A stretch of DNA of 64,000 bases from Scedosporium boydii (Eukaryota > Ascomycota > Sordariomycetes > Microascales > Microascaceae), in NCBI GenBank assembly GCA_002221725.1, contig NJFT01000028.1, forward strand, positions 1-64,000. Direction: 5' to 3'. The notes under the pieces were generated by a model. The model worked only from the letters and a program-made list of their open reading frames with translations. It made no database searches and was not told the origin of the DNA. Position 1 is the stretch's first letter. The number at the start of each line of letters is the position of its first letter. Positions 38,276 through 49,908 of the stretch are shown here, piece after piece. The translations under genes and the position numbers were made by a program.

Positions 38276-40033
38276 AGCTAGTCAGTTCGTGGATGGGGAT
38301 GGGAGGGAGTTTTGAGGGAGTTGAAGGTCATTCATTCGGATTGATTCATTGGCGAACTTGTTTATGGCTTGTATTCATCGAGGTATGGATAGAATGGGCA
38401 TTAGAGCTGGTATATTCTTGGACGGGGCATACTTCTGACCATTCATAAGTACTTTTGCTCGGGCGGCATTGCCTTACAACGGCGAGGCATTGAGGGATAA
38501 CACATTGATATTTCTCGTCAGGGGAACGCGGAGGAATGAGCGGACCTATTTACTATTACTGAGCCGACTTGTTATAGGTTCGAGGCTTTGCTTCTGTATC
38601 CTGACGTGTATGGAGTGATACTCTCTACTCGAGGATGAATTATCCTGTAGAATAATACTCTATGGAGATACCGACATAAGACGCCTGCCCTTTACTATTA
38701 CAATACATCGTGGATCCTGGCCAAGGCCTGCACGAGTCTCTGTTCTTTCTTTGTTGCTGAGCAGAAATCCGTTTGAAGTGATCCGCATACGGCTTTTAAA
38801 ACGTGTAGATGCCCTCCCCGCAATCCCCTGCTGGAACTGACGGGCCTGTCGGATAATAAAACAAGCTGATGAGGGCAGAGGGTTTCGATGGGGATGGAGA
38901 AACGCGAACCAGCATTTGATGTCTTGCTTGAGGCCGCAGGTTAGATGTGAGCGCTTCTCTTTACGTAAATTGTTGGTTCACTTGCCCATCCTCTCGATAG
39001 AATTACCCGATAACTGGCAGGGCTGTAGAAAGTGAGGGGGATGGGGAAGTGAAGCATGTCCTCCGGCGCTCACAGAATACGATACATGAGATACGTTAGG
39101 TGTGTGCCTTGAAAGAGAGCCTCATATTAGAGCGCCGCAGACTCTCAAGGCCCCCGAGTGGAATCAGCATATTCCACGAGAGCATCTGAGATTGATGAGG
39201 CGGCATGACAGCAGCTTCTATATTTCTATAATATTGCGTGAATATTCGAGCCGTCCATCGCCATGGGTTCTCTCCAATCTTATCGGAAACTGGGGACCAA
39301 CTGCGAAGAAAACAAGAGAACCATATCCTGACCATCCATCATGTAGCCGCGACTACCAGGCAACCCTCGAGATCCCCCTACAACCATAGGCCCATCAGAA
39401 GAGCTGAAGGACATCCAATGGGGAGTCCATCCCCGGCGATAATGTGAACTCCTGTATACCTCACACCGCCTCAAACCGTTCCCCCATCCACTTACTTCGA
39501 TGAGGATTTGCTCTCCCGAGACGAGCTACGCTCTTCCCTCTCCAATAATATCTCCGTGCAAATTTCAAGATGATGCGTGGGTTATAGTGGATACTCCCTC
39601 CATCCCTCTCGTATCTCCTTCTGGTCAGGTATGACTGGAGCAATTGCGGTGTAACCTGTCGTAGTGGCAGAGTTAGGGGAAACACCCCAACTCTCCACGT
39701 AATTGCGGATGAACGAGCCTTGAGTTCTTTCATGACGAGGGCATTTATTTTGTAGTACGGAAACGGAGAATGGAGGGAGGGAAAGTGCTTAAGTCAGGTT
39801 CATTTGTTCTTCTCTTTCTTTTGTTTATTCTATTCTCTAAGAGTAGAACACAAATTGAATACGTGTACCGTGTACGAGGGAGACAAGGACTGAGAATAGG
39901 AAACTTTCCAAGGTGTATCGAAATCAAAATGAGAATAAAAAGAAAACGTTCGGATCCCCAACACATGCCGGAGAAGAGGGCTTACTGCCGCTGTGAAAGC
40001 TGAGGCAGAGTGGGCCTAGTACTCTTCCCCAAT
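38276..40033. other. Intergenic, downstream of two convergent genes
   Basis: There are about 1.8 kb between the HET stop and the stop of the orphan gene on the other strand. Short frames near 39.1-39.4 kb overlap on both strands and are not recognised. I see no repeats or RNA genes. Confidence 0.55.
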
Positions 40034-41289
40034 TCAATCGAGATCGCTCACGCTGGTTTCTCTGGCAGAGACACTTTCTGCATTCCAATAGTCCACAAGC
40101 TGATCCCTCAAGTCATAGGACCGATTCCTCGCATCCTCCTGGACATTCCTGAGCTGCCTTCGAGCCTTCACCCAGGTATCATATGAGTCCGTGAGGCTTA
40201 TAGTCCCTAGGGAGTACTGATGATACTCCATCTTTCCATCAGTTTCGGATTGATCTGCGTAGTGTGCAAAAAAAAAGACGCTTGTTCCGTCTGAAGTAAA
40301 GGTCGTGATAGCAGAATAGCCCCGAGGGTCGGGTTTGCCAATATACTTAAGGGCTTGGTTCCTCGCGTAGACGAGGGCAGCACCATCATAGGCACTTTGA
40401 ATCCTTGCCTGCAGCATATCTTTCCCCGGACCTACGAATTCTGCGGCTAGGTGTGGCAGGGTGATGGAATCTTTCTCATCTTTGATAAAAACTGCAACCC
40501 CCCCAAGCTGGTCATCGATGGGAAATGGCATAAACTCTCTAGCCATCAGTCCTTCAGCCATATCCGGCTGTGGAGTGGCAAGACCATTGTTAAAGCCTAG
40601 GTTATCGGGTAAGGCTGTAAACGCCTGATCGATGACCCTGGTATAACCGGGATTCTCTTCTTCTAAGAAATTCTTTAGAAGGAGGGTGACGTGCATTTGT
40701 ATTGTGGCTTCATTCTTGGCTGACTCGATGGCTCTCACGTAACCCCGCCAGGCTGATTCTGGAGGATCGAGGCTCCCCCTTCGTCTGTGGGTACGTTTGA
40801 GATCATCTTCAAAGTTGCTTGACGCCCTTGATGTTGTACGATCTAGGATGCCGTTTTTAAAGGCCAGCTTTTTGAACCCCATTGATGTCGTGGAGATTGT
40901 TTCCGCCGTCGACTCGTCTCCGTCAGCAGCCCTCTTCCCGAGAATGGGCTTGTATGATCGTTTCGCATTTATCTTGTTAAGCTTAGATAAGTTCTCGTGG
41001 GTAAGTGCTGCCCAGATAGAGCCGCTGACCGAAGGGGCTGCTCCGGTAGGATCTGGGCCGCTTGCCGATGGAGCTTGTCGTCTCCGAGGCCCTCTTCCTA
41101 TTCCTATTGCTTTAGCATATCGAAAGCTCTCTCACACACAAACATGTCACATTTGGCATTCTTACCTGGATCTTCATCTATCGCTGCTAACTGAGCTGTC
41201 TTCCGCGGTCGATTGGTCGTAGATGTTCCGCCATGCTGTGGTTTTCTTGCCTGCGAGGTCTTCGCGCTTTCTCCGATGCCTCTGTCCAT
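40034..41289 (-). CDS. Orphan fungal family protein with PD-(D/E)XK-like motif
   Basis: Two exons, 41289-41166 and about 41109-40034, give 399 residues; acceptors 6 or 12 bases further in are also in frame (397 or 395 residues). The shared layout LTHENLSKLN...KRSYKPILGKR...FKNGILD, then PHLAAEFVGPG..., AYDGAALVYARNQAL and FFFAHY...EYHQY...RRQLRNVQ, recalls a large family of fungal hypothetical proteins, perhaps the one catalogued as DUF7924. I recall this, and could not check it. The segment PDMAEG (D224) followed about 40 residues later by AAEFV (E265) is reminiscent of the PD-(D/E)XK nuclease fold, but the expected Lys after E-x is Val. No signal peptide or membrane span is visible. Activity and substrate are unknown. 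Confidence 0.8.
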
Positions 41290-44055
41290 TGCGGCAGGCC
41301 TTCGTGACTTGACGGGAACCTTCGATTTATATACGGCTTCCAAACTCTCCAGAGACAAAGGCGTTGTCAACAGGCAGACTGAAATCTCACTCACGGCAAC
41401 AATAGGCAACCTTTGTTGGACAGTTGAAGACGAGAGCGACCACAACTTGAATTGCCAACTCGAGGCGTCATGGCGACGAGGGCGACTTTATAAGGAAGAG
41501 GAGTGTCTGCTCTGGCTGGCCGATATAAAGAGGGCGGACTGCTGGGGAGTCTGCATACATCTTGCTTGCTTCTGTTTTCGGCAGCGGATCCACGCAGACG
41601 CCGATCCCAAGACGACGAAGACGACAAAGACGATCCTTAACCACAACGCTTGTTCCCCATTCCGTATGCCAACTGGAATCCACCCATCAACTTCGATATT
41701 CCACAAGTTGCCGGAAGCTGAATTTAGGTCCGCGCGGATGCCCAAGTCTTGGTGTGTACGGAAGGGCAAAAATCCAATTCTTGACCCAACCCATTAATTC
41801 AGCAAGATTACACCATGCCTTGTAAGACACGAATCTCCCCGAAAGGGTTGAGGACAAGAGGGTTGGATTCCAGTCTTTTGGAATCATAACTGGCGAAGAA
41901 AGGAACTTATGAAGAAGAGCTCCAAAAGCCTGTAGAACTGACTGCTGGAAACTTGATAATATGATACTGGTGGTGTCCTGTAAACAATGGCGAAGAAGGG
42001 AAACGAAAGGGAAGCAAGAAAAATGAAGTTGCCCATCGCCCAGGTCCGGAAATTCCTTCCTCCACCTTACACTAGAAGAGTGTCCATGATGTCTGGTTCG
42101 AAGAATATATGTGATGATGGCTGGGCCGAGACGGGAACGTGTCTATACTTGAAGATCATCCAAGTCCAGAAACTACGCGATACTGGCGTTCATGCTTAAC
42201 TAAATTCTCGTCAGGCACGAAGTCCGTCCAGCAACAAGGCGGAGGCTGACCCGATCACTTAAACTCCCATTTGTCTCTCGTTCCTTGCTCGATATCACGA
42301 AGACACCAATCTCAATGCCCTCCCGCGTCGTCTAATGTCGAGATTTCCGATGCTGGGATTTTGGCAAGGCACGTCGATGTTCCTGCAGTCCAACAATAGC
42401 CCACTTTTCCGGGCCATATTTCCAAGTTGGACCAAAACGTTATGTGAGATGAAGTCCTGAGTGCGCGGAGAATCTCATCTTCCAAAGCTCCCGCAAAGGC
42501 TCCGCCGCATGCATATGCGCAGTTCATGGCAGGTATGGAAGATGGATGGCTTCTCTCACCAGGCATTAAGAAGCTTGGGGTAACCCGCCCACGCCGCCTT
42601 TGGAGAGGGGTTTTCTCGAGCCACTTTAGTGGCCGATTCCCCAACCATTTAACATGCGATAGAGTCGCATTATTGGAGAGCAATGGATGTGCGCACATGG
42701 CAGCCCCAGTCGCAGACCCTCCAAGTCCCTGTCGATCCCTGGTTAGCAAGACGCGACTTTACGCCAGATGCGAGCTGAATTGTGAGAGAGGACGCGAGGT
42801 GATTTCTCGTGTTAGTTCGTATTTTATGGGGGTTTAATTTTGATTTTGGGGCTAAGAGCAGTTTTTGGACGGATCTGGCGAGATCATTGATGGATTCTTT
42901 GGGTTCACAGCGCAATTGAGGCTCGTATTGGTGACTGGGCCCATGTTTCATCAGACCCGAGAATCCGGGTTATGATCGAGCTGATTAAAATGGGATTAAT
43001 TCATTCATTGATCGATTCAATCTTCCCGTGCAGCATTATTTGCTTGTGCTAATAGTTTATGATGATCTGGGCTGGCTCTTGCCTCGGTCAGCTGTCAGTT
43101 GTCATCTGCCGTCTGGTGTTCTCAATTGCTCGAAGTGGCGCGTTTCCCGGACTCGGATCGGAGTCTCAGCGAATCCCGTGATTGACGTAACCGCCTGCGA
43201 CAATTCCAGGATTTGGCAGGTCCAAGTTCCGTCACTGCGACGCTACTGATCCAGTGACGGAAAAGCGGGCAGAAGTACGCACTTTGACTTCATTTTCCCC
43301 ACCAACTGGTACGACGCTAACTTGGCAGAAAGGTATTTAGTACTTTATTTCGGTAATCAACAAAGACTTTAAGTTCATGTATAGGATACCTCGCCACCGA
43401 GCAAAGCCCTCAGCTGCTCTTTCTGGCTGGTCTGTTCTCTCCACTGCTACATTGGGGTACATTGGCGCTAATACATGTACTTCCGTACCCTCTGCTATTC
43501 CTCAAAGCTCTTTCCTTTCCTGCTCTGTGCTCAACTCAACTCAACCAAACTCGAACCCAAACTGAGTCTCTGAGTCTCTGAGCCTCTGTTCTTCACATCC
43601 CGACATCACCTGCTCACTCCGGTGCTCTCCTCCTCTCCACCTCCACATCGATATCTCTCCTCTCTCCGATTCCCAATCGTCCTGCGTATTCATTGCAGTA
43701 GCTTATAATTGCCAGCAGTGAAAATAGCCCTCGCAGCTTAATTAACATTATTCATTGCTATTGTCCCCCCAAACAAGCGCTCTGCTCTTGCCGCCAGTCC
43801 GTGAGCTTAAATCGCTCTCTCAAGCCAATCTGCGAGACCGGATCGACTCGAACGACCGACCGCGAAGCAATCTTAGCATCCTGCTTAACCAAACTAATTT
43901 CCACGATATTTTTTTTCCTTCTTTCGAACACAAATAATTAGGGGGAATCCAAGCCCACGGCTTCCGCCCCCGGGCGGCTTCGCTCTCGCCCCCTTAGCAT
44001 CGTCGCTCAGCGATAACCATTAATAGCTAGGCCTGGCTCTTGAGGGTCGGACAAG
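41290..44055. other. Intergenic and promoter region upstream of SEC2
   Basis: There are 2.8 kb between divergent genes. A minus-strand frame at 41769-41488 contains one hydrophobic span (about LWLRIVFVVFVVLGSASAW) and could be part of an unmodelled gene, but I cannot join it to other exons. The frame at 42749-42312 is unrecognised. From 43.5 kb on, the sequence is pyrimidine-rich, as expected for the SEC2 transcription start and leader. Confidence 0.5.
43563..43586 (+). repeat. Three tandem TGAGTCTC-type octamers in the SEC2 upstream region
   Basis: TGAGTCTC, TGAGTCTC and TGAGCCTC follow each other without gaps about 480 bases before the SEC2 start codon. TGAGTC is the core half of the AP-1/Gcn4-type site (TGAGTCA), so an activator role is possible but is inference from sequence only. 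Confidence 0.5.
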
Positions 44056-46180
44056 ATGGAAGCGTGAGTAGAATAAATCTTCTCTTTCCAAGCTAACCCT
44101 CCCCTTTTCTTATTAACAAGATCCTAGCTTCATCCGTGTCTCGCCCTGGACAGCCTTCGCATCCGAGTCCCCCGAGCCCCAAAATTCCTCTCCGAAACCC
44201 ACCGCTCGTCGTACCTTTGGCCACTTCCGCTCCCTCTCCTCTATAACCTCCACAACCACCACCAAATCGTCGAGTCCCACTCGGCCCTCACCTCTGCGCC
44301 ATGGCCGCTCCCCATCGACTCCGCAGCTTCCCGACTTTAGCTTCCCACTTAAAACTTCGCCTCCCATAACGCCGACATCACCAACCGCCGATGACGACTC
44401 TGATTTGAGCACCCTCCCCGATCCGCGCATACGTGCCATGAGCCCCCTAGCGAACGGTAACGGCTCCGTGGCAAGCGACGGCGAGGCTGAGCCCCAGGAT
44501 GAAGTGACCGCCCTTAGCACGAAACTCATCCGCGCTATCAACCACCAGACGGCGCTGGACAACAGCCTCACCGAAGCGAGGCAGGAGCTCGAGCAGGCGC
44601 GTGAGCGCATACGCCAGCTCGAGGCGTTAGTAGCGTCGCAGCGCGAAATGTTGGCCGGTGACGTCTGGATACGGCGCAAGACAGTTGAGACGGAAAAGAA
44701 GGCCTGGGCCGCCAAGGTTGCCGAGGAGAAGAAGGCGAAGCAGGAGGTTGAAAAGGAGAAGCGGAAGATCGAGCACGAGCTAGAGAACTTGACGACGGCG
44801 CTATTCGAGGAGGCTAACAAGATGGTCGTGGCCGCAAAGGAGGAGGCGCTGAGGCAGCAGGAGGTCATGGAGAAGAAGAACGAGCAGCTACGCGCCCAGA
44901 TTGTAGACACCGAGAGTCTGCTTCAGTCGCAGCAAGAGCAGCTCGCCGAGCTCAAGATCGTCATGGAGCAGATGACGGCCGATCACGACGACCAGACGAA
45001 CCTTACCGCGCCGTCTTCCCCCGGCTTCAGCAGGTTCGATGCCAAGGACCAAGAGAGGAGTCTGAGTGGCGACGGCGGTCTGCTGTCTTCCCCGTTTGTC
45101 GAACCCGTGTCACCCGCATCCCCGACAAGCTTTGTCCACCTCATTCAGCCTGTGTTACGGACCGATTTGGCTGCCTTTGAGGACTTTAGACTACTTAGCC
45201 GCACGGCCAAGCACAACCGCTCTGGCAGCCGTGCCTCGGCGTCATCGCTCAGCGGCATCAACGGCGTGAATCTCGGCCTCAGCGTGACGGGGTCCTCCAC
45301 TTCCTCCGCTCCCAATGGCAACGGGAACGGGGCAGCAAACCACTCATCCTCTCCCTCCACGTCGTCCCTGCCCAGCGGTATCGGATCCGCCGCCGCATCC
45401 CCCAAGGGAGGCTCGCAGACACCAACGCCGACAACGACGGTGTCCCTCAAGGACACCAAATTCTACAAGCGCGCCCTCGTCGAAGACATCGACCCCACCC
45501 TCCGCCTCGACACCGCCCCAGGTATCTCTTGGCTCGCCCGTCGCGGCGTCCTCAGCGCCATGACCGAAGGTACCCTCGTCGTCGAGCCGGCCCCTTCCAC
45601 GCTCCCGTATCCCTCGGCCATTCACCCCCAGCACCACCCATGCTCCCTCTGCGGCGAGTCCCGCAAGGAACCCGAGCACCTCCGCACCCACCGATTCCGG
45701 ACGAGCGAATCCGATTCGGCGCAGCGGTATCCCCTCTGTGCCTACTGCCTCGGTCGTGTACGTTCGACGTGCGATTTCCTCGGTTTCTTGAGGATGCTCA
45801 AAGATGGTCTCTGGAGGACCGACGATGCCGACTCGGAGAAGGCGGCGTGGGAGGAGAGCGTCAAGCTCCGCGAGCAAATGTTTTGGGCGAGGGTCGGCGG
45901 CGGCGTCGTACCTACGGGACACGCCATTGTTGCATCCTCTGCTGCTTCTTTGCCGGCTTCGGCGGTGGCGGATGGCGCTGAGGAAGGGGAAAAGGAAAGG
46001 GAAAGTCCTCGACAAGAAGGGGTTGGAGAGGAAGATGGCGATGTAGAGGGAGAAGGGGAGGTGGTTACTCCGAGCCCGAGCCCGAGGAACTCGACCCAGG
46101 GAGTCAAAGGCTTGGAGATTAATGTTACGAGTCCTGGGATGGGGAACGTCTCGGAGGTTCTTGCCGCTTTGAAGAGTTGA
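44056..46180 (+). CDS. SEC2: Rab guanine nucleotide exchange factor SEC2
   Basis: Sec2 activates the Rab Sec4 on post-Golgi secretory vesicles and links them to the exocyst and myosin for polarised exocytosis. The model has an 8-nt coding first exon (44056-44063), a 64-nt intron and a second exon 44128-46180, giving 686 residues. The GEF domain is a long coiled coil (about 129-285); its signature LTTALFEEANKM (224-235) matches the Sec2/Rabin8 catalytic segment. Residues 1-128 are Ser/Thr/Pro-rich. Further on, two CxxC pairs (C508/C511 and C540/C543) in a Cys-rich block followed by FLGFLRMLKDGLW recall the C-terminal half of fungal Sec2 and Rabin proteins. The C-terminus is acidic and Gly/Glu-rich. 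The acceptor at 44127 is chosen because the nearest alternative gives an immediate stop. Confidence 0.92.
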
Positions 46181-46844
46181 GCTTTCATCACTTTCTTCTG
46201 CTTGTTTGCTTTTCTAATCTTTCTGCTCCTTTTTGCTGTTGTTTGGCTTGCGGTCACTCGTTTTGGATCTTTCGAGAACAGGGTTTTTGGCATTTCATCA
46301 CTCGCTTGCATGGCATATTTGGCGTTTGGAGACTCCTTTACATCAGGGAATGGGTTTTCTTCTCTTGTCTCTTGCTCTCTTTTTTTCCTTCTTATCTCGA
46401 GGTATCAACGGGGTTATGGGCTCAAACGGAAGGATTCGAAACGGATTGGGATGGGTTTTATGGGGTATAGCAAACCAGCTTTGGAATTCAAAGGGAGTTT
46501 TACAGCTTTGTTGTCTTTTTTCGCGGCATATAGACTTGGAAACTTGATGGATTGGAAAAGAAGAAGGAAACAAAGAAACGAAAGGGGATTCCATACATGG
46601 ATAGGTAATACATTTTCTTCTTTTTTTTTTCGCTTTACCAGTTGAAGCTTTGCGTGATGCGATCTTTCGTCGCAGTTGTATCTACTCGTGTCCCATCCCC
46701 TATCTCCCGGTATAGCCTGGCATCATATATCGAATGAATCAAGCCCAACTTCTCGCTTATCCTTTCTCAACTATATTCTCCACCATTGCTTGCCGCCCTA
46801 GCTCTGCGTAGAACGCCTGCGCTACTTCCGCACACACTAGGTTT
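46181..46844. other. Intergenic between convergent SEC2 and HET-ankyrin genes
   Basis: This is T-rich, likely 3' untranslated sequence for both genes. The small frames at 46202-46645 lie in this tract and are not supported as genes. Confidence 0.6.
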
Positions 46845-49151
46845 CTAGACGACCAGAGACACAGCCGACAACATGTGGAAATCCCGCCACCTGAAATCCG
46901 CCAAGTGTAGTGGTGTGTGTCCTAACTCGTCCTTAGCATCCGCATCGACCTTTCCAGTATCAAGGAGCAGCTTGACAATTTCCCCATGCCCATGCTCTAC
47001 TGCTAAGTGTAGTGGCGTCTGTCCCTCCGGGTCCTTGGCATCCGGATCGACCTTTCCAGCATCGAGTAGCAGCTTGACCACTACGCCGTGTCCATTCTGT
47101 ACCGCCCAGAATAGTGGCTTATTTCTTTCCAACCCATCGCTGGCATCTATGTCGACGTTGTAGGTATCAAGTAGCAGCCTGGCTACTACCCCGTACCCAT
47201 TTCCGGCCGCCCAAGACAGTGGCGTTTTGGCAAGCGCCTCGTGCCCCTTTTCGGCCGCCCAAGACAGCAACAGCGTTCTATCAGCGTCTAGGTCACCCTT
47301 GATAGCATCAAGCATCAGCTTGACGACCACTTCGTGCCAGGCTTCCGCCGCCACCAGCGGCGGCCATGCGTCCTTGTACTTGATAAGAAGGGCCGTCATT
47401 CCTTTTAGCTTTCCGTCTTCATTTCCCCAACAGCTGTCCATGTCTCTCGAAGCTGCCTCAAAGATCTTCATTGCTTCTCGGAAATAACCTCGCGCCTCTT
47501 CTTGGCTTCTTCTGATTTCTGGAAACACCATTCCAACTTTCCCCAACCTGATTGCTTTGTTTAGGTAATCCTCCAACTCTTTTTTTTTCGAACACTCGGG
47601 CGGTGGACTGCGTGCGAAGTATTCGCGATCTTCTCCGTCCTCCGACTCGCTAGGGTCCATGTCCCAGTCCCACACGAGCGTAAAATCATACGGAAAGTTT
47701 GTTATCGATCGTAAAAATTCAACCCATTTCATATCTCCAGTTGCGGTTTGTACCTGTAGATCGTCTGCAATGGGCACTGCAGTCATTATAATCCTCCAAT
47801 GATCCTCGTATATCCGGATGATCGTAGGCCGCGACGCTCCTTGTAGAAGGCAGACGAGATCTCCTCCTTGGATAGACTTTGCAGGAGCCTGGAAGGTCCA
47901 GTGCCACGTTTCTATTGACTCCTTTATGCCAATGCGGTAAGGATTATTCCTCGAGATAACCCCCACGGTCAGTCTGTCCCCCCTGTCCGTATCCCTTTTG
48001 ACTCTCAATACTTCGCCGAGAACGAAGCCCTTGCCCTCAATAACCGCCGCCTCCTTATCATCCCAAGTCTGCACCGACACCTGTTCAGATATGAGGAAGT
48101 TAACAAGTCGTAGGAAGAGCTCTCTCCATAATATATTATAGTCGGCTGATAACCCCGCTACTCCAGGGCTATCAGAGCACATGCCGAGCAAGGCATAGAC
48201 CTTATCGCGGGGATCGGTAGCTTTGCGAGTGTGATACATTTCTACTAGCTCACCGAGTGTTGATATGTTGAGTGAAAACCTGTCCAGATGATGACTGGTT
48301 GCGCATCTAGGGCGGAACGCCGCATCCCTGATAAGGTAGCTTGCAGAATAGATTAGAGCTTGCCGGTCTGGGCAAGTTTCATAGGATAGGTCCAATGTGC
48401 TCAGCCCTGAGCAGAAGGCATATCCGTCAATCTCCGTATGGCCACACTTGATCAGTACATGCCGGGCTGCGGCAGCCTCCTGAAGTACCTATAGCAGTGT
48501 CAGAAACTCAGCCATTGATCTTTTTCATGCCTGTTCGCTTACCCACATACGCTCAAACCACGGCCGGTGTAGCAGCGTGAGGATTGCTTCCCGGTCGGGG
48601 TCTTCGCCGACAGTAGCACCGGCTCGGGGAGAATCGGGGAGAAGGTAGCGACGGCTTGAAATACGTGGTGGGGTTTCTATTGGGGCTTGGGATTTCCTAG
48701 ACTGCTCGGCTGCTGCGACGCGTATTTCTTCGAGTGCTTGATCACTGTCGGCAGCGGCCTCTCCAAGCCATACAATTACACGAGTTGCTTTGGCGTATAT
48801 CTTCGCCATAGCCTGAACTTGCAGTCCCTTCTCGATTAGGTTTCCTTGGTCGATGCAAATAGCATCTATCCATACAATTCGTTCCAAAAAGCGACTTCGA
48901 AGATGCGATAACGCCGCATGAAGATTCTTTCCGACCGGGAAGTCATGGTTTTCTATAGAGATCGACTGAGGCTTCTCCCCAGAGCCCCATACGTAGGATA
49001 AAGCCTCGTACGGATAATTGCTTTCTGAGTCCAAGAGAGGGCAGTCGAAGAGCTGGCACTGGATGGGAGAATGCTGGTCTTGATGTGGCAGAAGCCGGAC
49101 CAAGCGAATACTGCCCTCTGGCAAAGAAGAGTAGGAGTATGAAGAACACAT
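46845..49151 (-). CDS. HET-domain protein with C-terminal ankyrin repeats
   Basis: The predicted protein is 750 residues from two exons, 49151-48543 and 48488-46845, with a 54-nt intron. The HET domain starts early: YEALSYVWG at 48-56, then IVWIDAICIDQ (92-102), AMAKIYAKATRVIVWLGEA (114-132) and, across the intron, HRPWFERMWVLQE (195-207). A middle region includes HTRKATDPRDKVYALLGM, the typical DPRDKVYALLG block that follows HET domains. Ankyrin repeats occupy about 582-733. The last two full repeats are near-identical (about 34 residues each), one internal unit is shortened, and the last is cut off after TPLHLA. This is the HET-ANK class of putative non-self-recognition proteins; the ligand is unknown. 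No HET-E type NACHT is present. The start has two nearby Met/Cys codons but no better alternative. Confidence 0.95.
46903..47106 (-). repeat. Two near-identical 102-bp units coding ankyrin repeats
   Basis: Two adjoining units of 102 bases (46903-47004 and 47005-47106), 34 codons each, share most of their bases, including silent positions; both begin AAGTGTAGTGG on the plus strand. DNA-level similarity this high suggests recent duplication or concerted evolution of the ankyrin array. Confidence 0.85.
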
Positions 49152-49908
49152 GGTAAAGATAAGGCTCGCACTGAATGAAGCACCAAGTTCGAACTGGTGA
49201 ATGCTATTTCTGAAGATTAATTGATGTGGTTATTGGGCTTTTATCGCGCGTTGAACGTTCCCGAACCTTCAGGCTCCGAATTCCGAATAATGTGCCGAGC
49301 AAAAACGAGGCGACAGGCTGGTGCCCGACGTAAGCCAAATCAATAGGTTTATTTACGGGCATGCAGGCTGCGCCACATCTAATCGAGGAAGGATGAAGAA
49401 GAGGGTATCACGTACCTTTATGGAGAAAAAGGCGGACTGGACTCCCGGGCAGCATTTGACGACACCCCACGAGAATCCATATTGCATCGTCTTCCCATGT
49501 TTTCAAGACGATGGGAGCGGACAGTTCTGCAACGGCATCATAAAAGCTTTCTCACAACTAAACGACAAACTTTCATCTATACCCATTTGATCCTTTTGAA
49601 ATCCCATCCCATACATAATAACCCTTCTAATCCATCCTACGTCGAGGGGAGTTGGAAACCAATGACGAGAAACACGAGATAGAAGGAGGGGAAAAAAAAA
49701 TTAACTAGACACAAAGAAGAGTTTCCACGTTTGGAATAAGAGGGTTTTTGGTAATGAGACACTGAGGAAAAGAAAAGGTACAACGGCAGAAAAGGTCAAG
49801 TACACAGATCCCCGGAGACACACCATCTCACAACTCATGGCGGGTTAAAATCATGAAACCCATTTTCCATACAAGCCTCAAGGGATAATCGACATCTTAT
49901 CCCAAGAC
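49152..49908. other. Intergenic between HET-ankyrin gene start and PMT1 stop
   Basis: The region upstream of the HET-ankyrin gene and downstream of PMT1 holds no gene I can support. A purine-rich stretch at 49.68-49.80 kb probably belongs to the PMT1 3' flank. Confidence 0.6.

Noticed and set aside
44113..44910. Open frame of 265 codons on the minus strand
   Set aside because: It is antisense to the N-terminal half of SEC2; its Ser/Phe/Ala runs mirror the Lys/Glu-rich coiled coil.
45344..46311. Minus-strand frames of 223 and 189 codons
   Set aside because: They are antisense to the C-terminal half of SEC2 and carry no recognisable domain.
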